64,000 nucleotides of DNA, taken from Mesorhizobium sp. NZP2298. Lineage in GTDB: Bacteria > Pseudomonadota > Alphaproteobacteria > Rhizobiales > Rhizobiaceae. The position numbers and the translations under genes are program-made. Position 1 is the first letter of the stretch. Every line of letters begins with the position of its first letter. The stretch is taken from NCBI RefSeq assembly GCF_013170825.1, contig NZ_CP033365.1:4972001-5036000 (forward strand). Direction: 5' to 3'. Below, one piece after another: positions 46,158 through 54,649 of the stretch. The notes beneath the pieces were generated by a model. That model worked only from the letters and a program-made list of their open reading frames with translations, had not been told where the DNA came from and searched no databases.

Positions 46158-46552
46158 CGGCTATCACCCGCCAGCTTGCCCGGCGCCGGGATGCGGGCCA
46201 GCGTCTTGCCGGCCAGTCGCGGCGGACGCTGTCCGGAATTGCACCAGCCGTCGGCGAGCGAGGCGTAGAGCCTGGCAAATCGCACGAGATCACCGGCGTC
46301 GGCCTCGGCATCGACGGAGCCGAAGAGATAGGTAGCCTTGCCCGGCGCCTGGAAGGCTACCGTCAGCGGCCGTGCGCAGCCCGCCATGCATTCGACGCCT
46401 TCGACCGTGAAGCCATGCGACACGGCGGGTTCATCATGGGCCGAGAGCCGGGAGCGCAAATCGGCGCACAGGCTTTCGCCCGACCTGATGCCGGTGGGAA
46501 CGTCACGGCAAAGCGTGCACACGATGATGTGGTGATCGATAGCGCCGTCCAA
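46154..46552 (-). CDS. DUF1636 family protein
   Basis: This 132-residue protein has conserved Cys pairs CTLC near residue 12 and CMAGC near residue 55, as in the DUF1636 or thioredoxin-like ferredoxin group commonly encoded in cobalamin regulons; it may bind an iron-sulfur cluster or a metal. No ATG is available: the first possible start is TTG at 46552, with GTG at 46522 as an alternative. It is the first gene after the cobalamin riboswitch and overlaps the ATPase gene, so it belongs to the same regulon. Confidence 0.82.
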   Translation of the reverse strand: MDGAIDHHIIVCTLCRDVPTGIRSGESLCADLRSRLSAHDEPAVSHGFTVEGVECMAGCARPLTVAFQAPGKATYLFGSVDAEADAGDLVRFARLYASLADGWCNSGQRPPRLAGKTLARIPAPGKLAGDSR

Positions 46553-46656
46553 CTTCCGTCACTTTCCAAAACTGGCGACGGAAGGATGTTGGCGAGCCGG
46601 CCGACAAGACCGACGTCCACGTCTCCTCCCGGCACACCCCGTCCGGTCAACTCAGT

Positions 46657-46838
46657 GATGGCAGGTCTCCTGGCTCGCGGGTCCTTGCTCAATCCTGCCT
46701 TCCCAGCCTTGCCGGCCAGTGGCATTTCGGATCTTGCTCACCGCTTACAGTTGCGGGGGCAGCCACGGCTTCGACCTTTTTAGGATCTCACCGTGTTCCC
46801 TTTTCACCCCTTGCCTTTCGACTCGGGGACCATCACCA
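46657..46838 (-). promoter_or_regulatory. cobalamin (AdoCbl) riboswitch
   Basis: On the minus strand the region contains the B12 box AGCCAGGAGACCTGCC (46660-46675), the preceding GCCACTGGCCGGCAAGGCTG core with GGGAAGGC, and a 5' part with GATGGTCCCCGAG followed by GGGAACACGGTG. These elements in this order and spacing identify a class I cobalamin riboswitch. It ends about 100 bases before the DUF1636 start, so vitamin B12 should repress the DUF1636-ABC importer operon. Confidence 0.93.
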
Positions 46839-46921
46839 CTCGATCGTAGTTTTCCCCAATTTGCTTCGCAACGGATTTCTCGATGCATTGTCGATCCCGC
46901 GGCGGCGCTGAAATTGCGGAT

Positions 46922-46939
46922 GTAATGTAATTACATTAC
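46922..46939. promoter_or_regulatory. perfect 18-bp palindrome GTAATGTAATTACATTAC
   Basis: This perfect palindrome lies about 85 bases upstream of the cobalamin riboswitch on the minus strand, in promoter position for the DUF1636-ABC operon. Its ATGTAAT-ATTACAT character resembles Zur (zinc uptake regulator) boxes of alphaproteobacteria. It could instead serve a different dimeric repressor. The assignment to Zur is inference from resemblance. Confidence 0.5.
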
Positions 46940-46973
46940 GATTTAAATCATGCCGCTCGGCGAAGTCAAGTGA

Positions 46974-47333
46974 GGCTTTCTGCCGAATGAAGACATCGAG
47001 CCAGTCTCGCTCCTGGACGTCGCCTACGGCGTCTGCGTCAACGGCGACGACGCCGGCAATTTCGACTACGTCGCCGGTGTCGAGGTCACCGATTTTTCTG
47101 ACCTTCCAAGGGAACTCTGCCGGGTGCGGATACCAGCCCGGAAATATGCGGTGTTCGCGCATCGCGAGCACATCTCGACCATCCGCCGCACCGTCAATAC
47201 AATCTGGAACAAATGGCTGCCGGCCTCCGGGCACGAGATAGCGGACGCGCCCGAATTCGAGCGCAACGGTCCGGAGTTCGATCCGAACAACGGCAATGGC
47301 GGGCTGGAGATCTGGATACCCGTCAAGGCTTAG
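46974..47333 (+). pseudogene. 5'-truncated GyrI-like effector-binding domain gene
   Basis: Reading the frame that ends at 47333 gives DIEPVSLLDVAYGVCVNG followed by YAVFAHREHISTIRRTVN and GGLEIWIPVKA, which is the C-terminal half of a GyrI-like small-molecule-binding domain, normally fused to an AraC-type HTH. The frame has a TGA at 46971 and no start codon before 47124, and the N-terminal part of the domain and any HTH are missing. It is therefore a decayed remnant. An ATG at 47124 could give a 69-residue fragment only. Confidence 0.7.
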
Positions 47334-47339
47334 CGGAGA

Positions 47340-48296
47340 TCACAATTCCAAGTCCCAGGTCTGGCCAACCAGATCCTTGCCGAAGGAGTGGTGCGGTTCT
47401 TCCTCGGTCAGTTTGAAGCCGACCGCCTGGTAGATGTGCCGGGCGGCGATCAGGATATCGTTGGTCCACAAGGTCAGCGTCTTGTAGCCCTTCGCACGGG
47501 CAAAGCCGATGCATTCCTCGACCAGCCGCCTACCGATGCCGAGGCCACGCGCCGAAGGTTCGACATAAAGCAGGCGCAGCTTCGCCACCTGATCCGATTT
47601 GCGCACGACGAAGACCGAGCCGACGACCTCGCCATCGCGCTCGGCGATCCAGCTTCGTTCCCATTTCGGGTCGAAGGATTTGACGAATGCCGCGAGGATT
47701 TCGGCAACCAGCGCCTCATAGGTTTCGTCCCAGCCATAGTCCTGCGCGTAGAGCATCCCTTGCCGGCGGGTGATCCAGCCGATGTCGCCGACCTGCAGCG
47801 GTCGTAACAGATAAGGGATCCTTGGCTCATCGCTTTCACCCAGCAGAGCCTGGACCGTCCGCATGGATTTCACCAGCCGGTCCTGCTCCGACGCAGGTAG
47901 CCTATCGAGAAGGGTCGCGACCTGGTCGTGCGAATCCTTGTTCAGCGGCGCGAAGGCATTCCTTCCCGCCGTCGTCAGCGCAATCGACGATTGCCTGGCG
48001 TCCGAAACCAGCGTTGACCTGGAGATGAGGTGAAGGCGCTCGAACTTCTTCAGCAGACGGCTGACATAGCCGGCATCGAGACCGAGGTCGCGCCCGAGGT
48101 CGGTCGCGGTCAGACCGTCGCGGTGCGCCAGTTCGTAGAGCACACGCGCCTCGGTCAGGGAGAAGGCGCTTTTCAGCAGCCCTTCGTCGAGCAGCCCGAT
48201 CTGGCGGGTGTAGAAGCGGTTGAAAGCCCGCACCGCATCGATCAGGTCCTTGTTGGGCGCTTCGTTGCTGGGCTGATGGTGAATCGTCATCGGCAT
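47340..48296 (-). CDS. MarR-type HTH / GNAT N-acetyltransferase fusion protein
   Basis: This 318-residue fusion has an N-terminal MarR-like winged helix (residues about 1-150, TATDLGRDLGLDAGYVSRLL) and a C-terminal GNAT acetyltransferase (about 160-316), whose acetyl-CoA loop reads VEPSARGLGIGRRLVEECI. Such fusions are frequent in rhizobia and may sense and acetylate the same ligand. ATG codons at 48296 and 48290 are both possible. The palindrome TTGAC-TCC-GTCAA at 48327-48339 upstream could be its own operator. Confidence 0.9.
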   Translation of the reverse strand: MPMTIHHQPSNEAPNKDLIDAVRAFNRFYTRQIGLLDEGLLKSAFSLTEARVLYELAHRDGLTATDLGRDLGLDAGYVSRLLKKFERLHLISRSTLVSDARQSSIALTTAGRNAFAPLNKDSHDQVATLLDRLPASEQDRLVKSMRTVQALLGESDEPRIPYLLRPLQVGDIGWITRRQGMLYAQDYGWDETYEALVAEILAAFVKSFDPKWERSWIAERDGEVVGSVFVVRKSDQVAKLRLLYVEPSARGLGIGRRLVEECIGFARAKGYKTLTLWTNDILIAARHIYQAVGFKLTEEEPHHSFGKDLVGQTWDLEL

Positions 48297-48326
48297 CTCC
48301 TGTCTTTTACAGGATCAATCATTTAC

Positions 48327-48339
48327 TTGACGGAGTCAA
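48327..48339. promoter_or_regulatory. short palindrome upstream of the HTH-GNAT gene
   Basis: TTGACGGAGTCAA has perfect 5-bp arms and lies 31 bp before the HTH-GNAT start. The TTGAC arm can also serve as a -35 element on the minus strand. It is a candidate autoregulatory site for the MarR-like domain; the evidence is position and symmetry only. Confidence 0.35.
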
Positions 48340-48352
48340 CCATCCGATACGA

Positions 48353-49498
48353 TCACATCATCGGCAACACCGGCCAGCGATCAACGATCCTGCCGCCGGA
48401 AAGCACCGCGATCGGCCCGAATTGCTGCAGCACCGCCTCGCTTTGCGTCGGCCGCAGGAACGCATAATCGCCGGGCATCACAGCTGCGTCAGCCGGCAGG
48501 CCCATGAATTGCTGGTTGGAGGAAAGGCCGAGCAAACCGTTCGTCTTCATGCCTTCTGGAAATACCGGCTCGGCCATCCACTTACCGCCATAGAGATAGC
48601 AGCCCTTGCGCGGGAACCGGCCAAGCGCCCGCAAGAGGCGGGAGACGGCGGGGGGGCCTGGCAGCATCGGTTCGACCACTTTCAGGATCGGCGTCGCGAT
48701 GAAAGCCGCCGGTTGGAAATTTTCGAGGCCGGGCGTATCGAAATCGCCGGGCAGCACGAAGGCCGAGCCCATCGACACTTCGTTGGCAATGCCGCGGTGA
48801 TGAAGCAGCGCGGTCTTGCTGCCGCCAATGTTGAGGATGCTTCGCTGGTCGGCGCCCAGGCGCGCCACGAAATCGGCGGCCTGTTCCGAGGCCCGCGCCA
48901 ACGCCCTGGCCGGCCCACCGAACAGGCCGGGAATGTGCGGTGCGTGCGCCTCATAGGCCATGACGCCTTCGCAGCGCAGCGCTTTGTGGGCCGGCAGCAT
49001 CTTCAACGCCCGCGACAAGGCCTCCGGTTTGGCAAACCCGCCGCGATGCAGGCCGACATCGATCTCGAAGGCAATACGCAGTTCGATAGCGAGCTCGGCG
49101 GCCAGAGCGCCATATTCCGCCAGTCTTTTGTCACTGTCGACCAGCCAGCAGACACGCGACCAGTCGGCGTCGCCCTTCACCAGCGCCGCTCTTGCCGCGC
49201 TAACCGGCATCGGTTTGCCGTACAGCAGATCCGCATGCGGGAACGCTTTCAGCACCGCCGCGCTGATCGGCGGATGGAAGGTCATGAAGCGATCGGTTCC
49301 GAGCGTCTTGCCGATATGCGAAAGCAGCGGCAGGCAAGCGAGCGACTTGTCGACCAGCCGCACGGCAAGGCCGGGATCAAGCCTGTCCTTCACCAGGGCG
49401 ATGTTGCTGTCCAGCCGGTCGCGGTCCAGCACCAGACAGGGCTGGAAGATACCGGCCTGCTTCAGCGCCCCCGAAAGCGTGGCGAAATAGGCACTCAT
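48353..49498 (-). CDS. D-threonine aldolase / D-serine dehydratase-like PLP enzyme
   Basis: This 381-residue fold-type III PLP enzyme resembles alanine racemase and D-threonine aldolase. The PLP Lys is in RLVDKSLACLPLLSHIG, near residue 50. The C-terminal beta domain normally ends with a His-x-Cys or His-x-Asp metal site after a GDYV-like strand. Here the equivalent segment reads MPGDYAFLRPTQSEAVLQQF, so the metal ligands are absent. The reaction is therefore uncertain. It starts inside an ATGA overlap with the oxidase gene upstream and ends a TetR-controlled operon. Confidence 0.8.
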   Translation of the reverse strand: MSAYFATLSGALKQAGIFQPCLVLDRDRLDSNIALVKDRLDPGLAVRLVDKSLACLPLLSHIGKTLGTDRFMTFHPPISAAVLKAFPHADLLYGKPMPVSAARAALVKGDADWSRVCWLVDSDKRLAEYGALAAELAIELRIAFEIDVGLHRGGFAKPEALSRALKMLPAHKALRCEGVMAYEAHAPHIPGLFGGPARALARASEQAADFVARLGADQRSILNIGGSKTALLHHRGIANEVSMGSAFVLPGDFDTPGLENFQPAAFIATPILKVVEPMLPGPPAVSRLLRALGRFPRKGCYLYGGKWMAEPVFPEGMKTNGLLGLSSNQQFMGLPADAAVMPGDYAFLRPTQSEAVLQQFGPIAVLSGGRIVDRWPVLPMM

Positions 49499-50772
49499 GG
49501 TTCGACGCCGAACAAGCCGGCCATATAGGGTGAAACGAAACGGTTTCGCGGATCGATGTCGCGACGCACCGCCATGGCATCGTCCCAGCGTGGATAGAGC
49601 TTCTTGAAGTCCGCCGCCTTCAGGCTGTGCATCTTGCCCCAATGCGGCCTGCCGCCATATCTGCGGAAGATCGGCTCGGCCGCTTGCATGAACGGCAACG
49701 GATCGTTCGCCGCGTCATGGTGGATGGCGATCGAACAGGTCGGCCTGTTGAAGAAGGGCGAGAGCCAGAACTGATCGGCCGCGACGCTGCGTACCTCCAT
49801 GGGAAAATAGACTTCGGGAAAGCGCTTCTCGGTCAGCTCGATGATTTCGGCCAGCGCCTTCGGTCCTTCCTCGAACGGAAGGTGATATTCCATCTCGTTG
49901 AATTTGGTCTGTCGGTCGCTGGCATAGACATTGAGCCAGTCCTGCACATAGTCCTCGGCCGGCACCTTGGCGACGGCGCCCTGGATCAGCCGGCGGCGCA
50001 GTGACGGCAGCCAGGCGAGCCCTGTGCGCAGCCGGCGCAGTGTCCGCAGTCCGGCCTCGTCATTCTCGGTAGGACGCGCGGTGGTCGCCGCGTCGCTCAA
50101 GTCGCTGGCGATGAACTGCGCATGGCCGGAGAACGGGATGTAGTAGAATTCGGCCGACCGGTGCGCGGTCATCATCGTTTCGAAATCGCGCAGCATGTCG
50201 GCGACCGGCAGCACCCATTTGCGGCGGCGCAGCCGGTAGGTCGCAATGTTGTTCAGCGTCACTTCGCTCAAGACGCCGAAGGCACCGAGCGCGACGCCGA
50301 TGGCGTGGATCGTGTCCTGATCCCCTGCCCGCTTGAAGTCGCGAACCTTGCCAAGCCCGTCGACGATCTGCACCGTCTCCAATTGCGTGTGATAGGCGCC
50401 GAGCGTCGGTCCCGAGCCATGGGTCGCGGTGCCCAATGCGCCGCCTATCGCCTGGCGGTCGATATCTCCCATATTGGGCAGGCCCTGGCCGATACCGTGC
50501 AGGATGTGCATGAGCGAACCAAGCCGCGTCCCCGCCCGCACGCGCGCCTGTTGCTTTTCAGCGTCATGCGAGACCAGCCCCTCCAGTTTCTCCAGGGACA
50601 GGATGGTGCCTCGCGATTTCACCAGCGGCGTGAAGGAGTGACCGGCACCGACGACGCGGATCGGGCCGGGTGCGGTGCGAATGAGATCACCAACTTCACC
50701 GGCATCGGCGGGGCTGGCGATCAGCCGCGGCTCGGCGGTGACATAGCCCGACCAGTTGCTCCAGTTGGACAT
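49495..50772 (-). CDS. FAD-linked aldonolactone/alditol oxidase family protein
   Basis: This 425-residue protein matches D-arabinono-1,4-lactone oxidase and L-gulono-lactone oxidases: an N-terminal PCMH-type FAD domain with GAGHSFTPLV near residue 42 (the His attaches FAD covalently in many members), the stretch IGGALGTATHGSG, and a C-terminal ALO domain with GRPHWGKMHSL. It oxidises a sugar lactone or alditol with O2 or another acceptor. It lies between the MFS exporter gene (11 bases or so upstream) and the PLP enzyme gene, all on the minus strand. Confidence 0.88.
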   Translation of the reverse strand: MSNWSNWSGYVTAEPRLIASPADAGEVGDLIRTAPGPIRVVGAGHSFTPLVKSRGTILSLEKLEGLVSHDAEKQQARVRAGTRLGSLMHILHGIGQGLPNMGDIDRQAIGGALGTATHGSGPTLGAYHTQLETVQIVDGLGKVRDFKRAGDQDTIHAIGVALGAFGVLSEVTLNNIATYRLRRRKWVLPVADMLRDFETMMTAHRSAEFYYIPFSGHAQFIASDLSDAATTARPTENDEAGLRTLRRLRTGLAWLPSLRRRLIQGAVAKVPAEDYVQDWLNVYASDRQTKFNEMEYHLPFEEGPKALAEIIELTEKRFPEVYFPMEVRSVAADQFWLSPFFNRPTCSIAIHHDAANDPLPFMQAAEPIFRRYGGRPHWGKMHSLKAADFKKLYPRWDDAMAVRRDIDPRNRFVSPYMAGLFGVEP

Positions 50773-50783
50773 ATTACCCCCGA

Positions 50784-51968
50784 TCAGGCAACGGCGCCGC
50801 GGTGCCGCGAGACGACGACGAACAGGCCGAGCAGCAGCACGCTGGCCAAGGCACTGCCGACAGCGAATTCCGGAACCGGGCGAAAATCCTTGCCGTCAAT
50901 GAGCAGCGACGCCGCGACCGGCCCGATCGCCAAGCCAAGGAGCTGCGCGGCCGGCACCAAGAGCACGGCCGTGCGTGTCTCGTCCGCTGTGATCGTCAGC
51001 CGGATTTGATAGGGCACGATGAACAGGAGAATAAAACCCATGACCAGGGCGGCGACCCAGAAGATCGCGAGATCAGGCCCGCTGGCGAGGATGAGCGAGG
51101 CGACAAGTGCGACGGTGCCAATTGCCGCTATGACGAGGCGATAGTCGATGCGCGCCTCGAACACGGTCGCCGTCATCGCGCCCAGAACCTGCATCGCGAG
51201 GCTGGCTGACACGATCAGGCCAACGGTGCGGCCGTCGATGCCGAATTGTGCGCCAATCGGTTCCAGAAAGGCCCAGATCGAGCCAAAGAACATGAAGTAG
51301 CAGAAGACGCACAACAGCGCCGTGATCGAAGGAACCGTCAGCACATTGGCCAGATTCTCGTCCTTGGGCAGATCGGCGTAATCGGCGGGGACAGTGAAGG
51401 CGACCATCAGCGACAGGATGCAGACGACCGCCAGAACGAGGAAGCCGCCGGCCGACCCGGCCGCTGGAATGACATAGAGTGCCAGCAGCAGGGCAAGAGG
51501 GCATTGCGCCAGCGTCTGCATGGTGACGAAATAGCCGCCGATGCGCTCGGCCCGGCGCGAGCGGGCGATCAGTTCGGTGGCGACCGCGACAAGGCCGCCT
51601 TCGGCAAGGCCGGCCACGGCGCGGGCCGCCATCAACATGTAGGCGCCGGCGGCATAGGCGGTCCCGACATTCGCCAGCGCCAGCAGGAGCAGGAGGGCCG
51701 CACTTTTCCAGCGCATGTTGCGGGCCGAGAGCAGCGTCGCAACAATGGCCGAACCGATCGCGATGGCGATCAGCTCGGCGGTGGCGACCAGTGCCAGTTC
51801 ATCGCCGCTGACATGGCGCTCTGTGTAAAGGGCGCCGAGCAAAACCGGCTGCATACCGAGAATGAGCAGACCGACCGATCCGATCCACAGGGCGGAGGCA
51901 AGCTGGCCGCCGGTCGGGTTGCCGACCAGCCAGTCGCCGCTTCCGGTATGCGAGTCACCAGATGTCAA
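50784..51968 (-). CDS. MFS transporter
   Basis: This 12-helix major facilitator of about 394 residues has the conserved loop segment VPYQIRLTITADETRTAV and several glycine-rich helices. I chose the TTG at 51968 because GGGAGG lies 5 bases upstream (51974-51979); the longer GTG start at 51995 has no ribosome site and would sit next to the operator. It is the first gene of the operon with the lactone oxidase and PLP enzyme. Divergent TetR is the probable repressor. The substrate is unknown. Confidence 0.85.
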   Translation of the reverse strand: MTSGDSHTGSGDWLVGNPTGGQLASALWIGSVGLLILGMQPVLLGALYTERHVSGDELALVATAELIAIAIGSAIVATLLSARNMRWKSAALLLLLALANVGTAYAAGAYMLMAARAVAGLAEGGLVAVATELIARSRRAERIGGYFVTMQTLAQCPLALLLALYVIPAAGSAGGFLVLAVVCILSLMVAFTVPADYADLPKDENLANVLTVPSITALLCVFCYFMFFGSIWAFLEPIGAQFGIDGRTVGLIVSASLAMQVLGAMTATVFEARIDYRLVIAAIGTVALVASLILASGPDLAIFWVAALVMGFILLFIVPYQIRLTITADETRTAVLLVPAAQLLGLAIGPVAASLLIDGKDFRPVPEFAVGSALASVLLLGLFVVVSRHRGAVA

Positions 51969-52000
51969 AGGCGCCTCCCAACATCCTTGCCGCACGGCAA

Positions 52001-52025
52001 AAAAGCTGACAATCTGTCAGCTTTT
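52001..52025. promoter_or_regulatory. TetR-type operator palindrome
   Basis: AAAAGCTGACA (52001-52011) and TGTCAGCTTTT (52015-52025) form a perfect 11-bp inverted repeat with a 3-base spacer. It lies between the divergent MFS and TetR genes, about 33 bp upstream of the MFS start and 68 bp upstream of the TetR start. Position and symmetry make it the likely binding site of that TetR protein. Confidence 0.7.
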
Positions 52026-52092
52026 CAGGACCTGATACTTGATCATATTTCTTGTCAACCAGAATTTGGCAGTTCGAGCGAAAGACCGGTGC

Positions 52093-52719
52093 ATGACACA
52101 AGCGAGGCGAACAGCGACCGAACCGAGGCGCAAGCCGAAGCAGGAGCGCAGCCGCGAGCGCATCGATGCCATCCTGTCGACAACAATGAAGCTGATCGGC
52201 GAGAAGGGCATCGACGCCGTCACCATGAAGGAGGTCGGCATGCTGGCCGGCGGGCCAATCGCCACCGTCTATCACTACTTCCCCAACAAGTCGGCGATCC
52301 TGGCGATGCTATATGAGCGGTTTTCGGAGGTCAGCCGCACGCGATTGACTGGTATCATCGCCGATATCCGCGAAGCCGAGGACGTCATCGTCGCGGCCGA
52401 CCGGCTGCTCGACGATTACCTCAGCCGCGTCGCCGGCGATCCGGCCATCCAGGATCTGCAGAACGCCATCCAGGCCGACAAGGCGCTCAAGAATCTCGAC
52501 ATCGCCGAAACCCGGCACCAGGCCAGGATGTTCTGCGACCGCGTCATCGGCTTGATCGAGCCGCCGAAGCACGAGCAGTTCGAACGCATCGTTCTGCTGA
52601 TCTTCCAGCTCGCCGGCGGCGTGGTGCGCCTGGCACTCGCGGAAGGCGAAGCGGAAAGCCGCCGCACCATCGAGGATTACCGGTCGATCATCCACACCCA
52701 GTTGCGGCTGTTTCTTTAG
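52093..52719 (+). CDS. TetR family transcriptional regulator
   Basis: This 208-residue regulator has the TetR HTH near residues 22-70 (IDAILSTTMKLIGEKGIDAV, then GPIATVYHYFPNKSAILAML) and an alpha-helical ligand-binding domain. It is divergent from the MFS-oxidase-PLP enzyme operon and shares with it the palindromic operator at 52001-52025. ATG at 52093 is used; an open frame to 52039 would begin in the operator region. It converges with the frameshifted gene downstream. Confidence 0.9.
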   Translation: MTQARRTATEPRRKPKQERSRERIDAILSTTMKLIGEKGIDAVTMKEVGMLAGGPIATVYHYFPNKSAILAMLYERFSEVSRTRLTGIIADIREAEDVIVAADRLLDDYLSRVAGDPAIQDLQNAIQADKALKNLDIAETRHQARMFCDRVIGLIEPPKHEQFERIVLLIFQLAGGVVRLALAEGEAESRRTIEDYRSIIHTQLRLFL

Positions 52720-52748
52720 CGGGAGCGGCGACCTTGGCCACTGTTGGC

Positions 52749-53596
52749 CTATATTGCCTGACGGATGAGGCCTTCGAAGCCGTCGGCCAGATCGGCGGCG
52801 CCGGCCGCGAACATCTTCGCGAGATTCTGGGGACGGCCGGGAGTCTTGTTGGCATCGAGGAGAATGGCCCTGCCCTCATGCAGGACGAAATCGAACTTTC
52901 CGTAGTCGAAGCCGAGTTCGCGCCGCTCACGCATTTCGTCGGGAACCGGGACGGGCTCACGCCGGATCGTTTCCGATGCCTTGACCAGGCTGTTTGGCGA
53001 GACATGGCGGGTACAGCGCTCGTGCTCTCCGCAAAACACCAGAAACGCGCCGCAAAACCGTCGGGTTCTCTTTCCGGAATGAATTTTTCCACGACAAGGT
53101 CTTCGTTTTCGAAGGCACCGGCCGGAACTTCGGCGAGGGCTCCATAGACCTCATAGGGCCGCATCGCCGGCACATGCGGAAAAGGCGGCGGCTTGGCCGC
53201 GCGCTTCGATCGCCGGTTGAGGAGCGTCTCGGGAATGCCCTGGTAGTTGAGGTTGCTCTTGACGATGACCGGGCCCTGCCAGGCGTCGCCTTGCGATATC
53301 AGCGCACCGCTGATCCGTCGTTTGGAGATGTCGGCTGCGCCGATATTGAGGCAGAACGGAAAACGCCTAACATAGTCGACATGGTCCGCGGGCGTTACCG
53401 TCGCATCGACATGCAGAACCGCGATATCGGCATCGTATGTCTTTGACGGGCCTTGCTGAATCCGGACCGAATGGCCCCGCCTTTTCAAGTCCTCCAGAAC
53501 GTCGAAAAGCAGATAAGGGCTGCCCCTGCGCAACAGGAGGTCGCGCTTGCCCAGGAAGCGGTCCTGCTCATGCGTGATGATGACGACTCGCGCCAC
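52749..53596 (-). pseudogene. frameshifted ATP-grasp-like gene
   Basis: The frame from the GTG at 53596 (ARVVIITHEQDRFLGKRDLL) runs well until about 53040 and then loses sense. Another frame continues with VFCGEHERC and ELGFDYGKFDFVLHEGRA, LLDANKTPGRP up to the stop at 52749. A single missing base near 53040, probably a G, after TTCTGG, would join them into one protein of about 282 residues. The end resembles the ATP-grasp core (DYGKxDFV, LLDANKTP). Either the gene is inactivated or the base is a sequencing error. The joined gene no longer overlaps tetR, which supports the join. Confidence 0.75.
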
Positions 53597-53679
53597 TTCG
53601 CCCCCCCTTGGCCTCAACACCCGCTTCTATTAAGCCGCTCTAATCAATCGATGCCAGACTTTCCTGGGCTCCAACGGGT

Positions 53680-54386
53680 TTGAATGACGAATCATTGGGA
53701 TATCATCGGCACTGGCAGCTTCTCGACGCTCCGCTGCGGCCGACGCCGGAAACTGTCGGCATATTCGATCGCGAACTTGACTGAAAGATGCCGATGTCCT
53801 TCTGCTCGGCGTGACCCCGGAACTGGCGGTCCTGGGCAGATCGATGTTGGCGATCGATCAATCGGCAACCATGATTTCCGGCGTACGGGCCGGCGACAAC
53901 GCTTCGCGCAGGGCGATGGCGGGAAACTGGCTCAACCTCCCCCTGGAGCGGGCAAGTTTCGACGCGGTGATCGGCGACGGCTGCTTGTCGGCGGTCGATT
54001 CCAAAGCCGGCCGCCATGCCCTGTTCGGCGAGATCGCCAGGGTACTGAAGCCCGGCAGGCGCGCGGCAATCCGCGTTTTTGCACGGCCGCAAACGGCGGA
54101 CGATTTGGGTGGCATCGAAGCCTTGGTCCAGACGGGCGGGGTCGAGAATTTTCACGCGCTCAAATGGCGCATCGCGATGGCCTGCACGGGCGACGACTGC
54201 GATTTTGCAATCAAGGTGCGGACGATCCGCGACACCTTCGACAGCCTGTTCCCCGACCGCGAAGTTCTCGCCGCACGGACAGGGTGGAGTATGACGTCGA
54301 TCAACACAGTCGACGTTTATGCCGGTTCGGACATAGGTTACAGCTTCGCGCCGCTGGCCATGCTGATCGATGAGGCGAACACCTGA
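53680..54386 (+). pseudogene. frameshifted class I SAM-dependent methyltransferase gene
   Basis: From 53811 the frame is a clean methyltransferase core (TPELAVLGRSMLAIDQSATM, then SFDAVIGDGCLSAV and RVLKPGRRAAIRVFARP). Its N-terminal part lies in another frame upstream, reading HWQLLDAPLRPTPETVGIFD from a TTG near 53680 and stopping at 53782. One base is missing near 53779-53783. Joined, the protein would have about 235 residues and the motif-I region VLLLGVTPEL. The intact part could still be made from the start at 53811, but it lacks the N-terminus. It is divergent from the ATP-grasp-like pseudogene. Confidence 0.75.
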
Positions 54387-54649
54387 TTCGGCGACGTGCG
54401 CGTCGTGCCGAGCGGCTCATACCCGCTGGCGGAACGGTGCCCGCTGCTGATGCTTGGGCCGCCCTGGCGCCTGTGAGTTCTTGTAAAACCACTGACTGTC
54501 GGCGGTGACCGACATCATATCGAATTTGCGGCAGGCATGATTATCTAGTCTTGGTTCGCGGCAATAAGCCCCGTCGGCGATGTTAACAACTTTACATCGG
54601 CCACCGTAAACTACACTTTCCTCCCTCGGTCGGCTCTGGGGAGGGACAC

